From contig JBAIZL010000425.1 in assembly GCA_036971475.1 (NCBI GenBank), forward strand, positions 3,571,001-3,635,000: 64,000 nucleotides of DNA, given 5' to 3'. This document shows positions 63,201 to 64,000 of this stretch, piece by piece (the stretch's first letter is position 1; the number at the start of each line of letters is the position of its first letter). This stretch comes from Prosapia bicincta. Its lineage: Eukaryota > Arthropoda > Insecta > Hemiptera > Cercopidae. A program made the position numbers and the translations under genes. A model generated the notes under the pieces. That model was not told where the DNA came from and searched no databases. It saw only the letters and a program-made list of their open reading frames with translations.

Positions 63201-64000
63201 TTAACAGAATATTCAAAGGAAGATAAAACCTGATTCATTAGGATTAGAACGTTTATATTGAGTTACACAATGTATTTTAAGCAGCTTGCACAAGATTGGT
63301 TGCACAACATTCTACGTGTGCTTACTCGTAATCAGCTTACTCTCTAAGAGTTACAAGACTTACTATTACAATACAAATACTATTATAAACGCAACAGATT
63401 TATAGTTAAATGTTTTGCAGCAGAAGGAGAATGTAACAGATTGGTAGTCCTGAAGTGAGCTGGAATTTTTAATATTATTTATTTACTTACCGCCGCGCCG
63501 GGACTAATATATATTTTGTTGGTAGTATTTAGATCTGCACGAGATGTTGCACGATACCTGTTTGTTCCTAAGAACTAAATATTGAATGTTACATCACCTA
63601 GTTTCACTGCTTATCTTAGCGTATTTTATTTAAATTTAGCAATAGCTATCACTTTTATCTTATCTGAGCATCTCTCAGGATATCTTTAGCGCAGGTTATG
63701 TTGTTTTCTGGTTTTTATAATTTTTAGGCTCTTAAACAAGATATGTGCTTGCAGGTTAATTACTTTGTTAATATTTCCTCCTTATTTAGTTGGCACTTAT
63801 AGGTTCCCTATATCTTCATGACATTCGGCAGTTTCCACATATTGCAAGCATGCTCCAAATCCATTTGACCTGGTTACCTCAGTTGGTCTGTAAATGGTTT
63901 TTAATTATTCTAAGCCAAACATTAATACTGATTTAAAGAACAGAACCCTCACGTGATTTGTCTTGAGTAGTGAAATTAATAGATACAAAAAAATTGTTTT
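60252..64000. other. AT-rich intergenic DNA to the right edge
   Basis: Contains a poly-C run of 11 at 61,324-61,334 and a perfect hairpin at 62,937-62,964. Frames at 60,860-61,048, 62,687-62,881 and 62,776-63,069 have no recognised domain. Confidence 0.5.
62937..62964. repeat. Perfect 12-bp inverted repeat (hairpin)
   Basis: AAGTATGCTTAC and GTAAGCATACTT flank a GTTT loop. No role is apparent. Confidence 0.7.

Overview
This is gene-poor, repeat-dominated nuclear DNA from an animal, most likely an insect. The flanks are strongly AT-rich with long (TA)n tracts. There is a short TTAGG run of the insect telomere type. The recognisable coding remnants are all from mobile elements common in arthropods: two Penelope-like elements (PLEs) with GIY-YIG domains, a mariner transposase and an insect-type helix-turn-helix transposon fragment. 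No intact conserved host gene, rRNA, functional tRNA or prokaryote-style operon could be supported.

Layout. 1-9.5 kb: AT-rich DNA with a foldback element (1571-1755), a 77-bp tandem repeat (3.44-3.74 kb), an internally deleted mariner (6341-6980) and a (CA)n tract. 9.5-12.6 kb: a cluster of (TA)n tracts and two decayed minus-strand PLEs, apparently inserted into one of two diverged copies of a local sequence. 12.6-16.8 kb: AT-rich DNA with small inverted-repeat elements. 16,839-43,758: one block of about 26.9 kb built from about 259 copies of a 104-bp monomer, with nested higher-order periods of 519, 1143, 2179 and 5505 bp. 44.46-45.39 kb: a 19-bp repeat organised into a 117-bp unit. About 47 kb: a frameshifted transposon fragment. 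49.96-52.17 kb: a 58-bp repeat with a 464-bp higher-order unit. 54.6-56.9 kb: PLE-terminus fragments, (TA)n tracts and a long palindromic element. The remainder is AT-rich with nothing recognised.

The main point of interest is the 104-bp satellite. Its consensus monomer looks like a complete mini-exon plus mini-intron: a CTGAC or CTAAC branch-point-like site, a pyrimidine-rich tract, GCAG, a 51-bp segment open in one frame (17 codons, symmetric phase 1-1), and a GTGAGG donor. If spliced, the array would encode a very long 17-residue repeat protein (unit GGLYFHDLMEENDELVA). There is clear evidence against as well: some monomers have in-frame stops or an indel, replacement differences outnumber silent ones, and no flanking gene was found. 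It is therefore a testable hypothesis. A second theme is the recurrence of hammerhead-ribozyme-like cores at the PLE ends and in several foldback and tandem elements, with compensating stem changes between copies.
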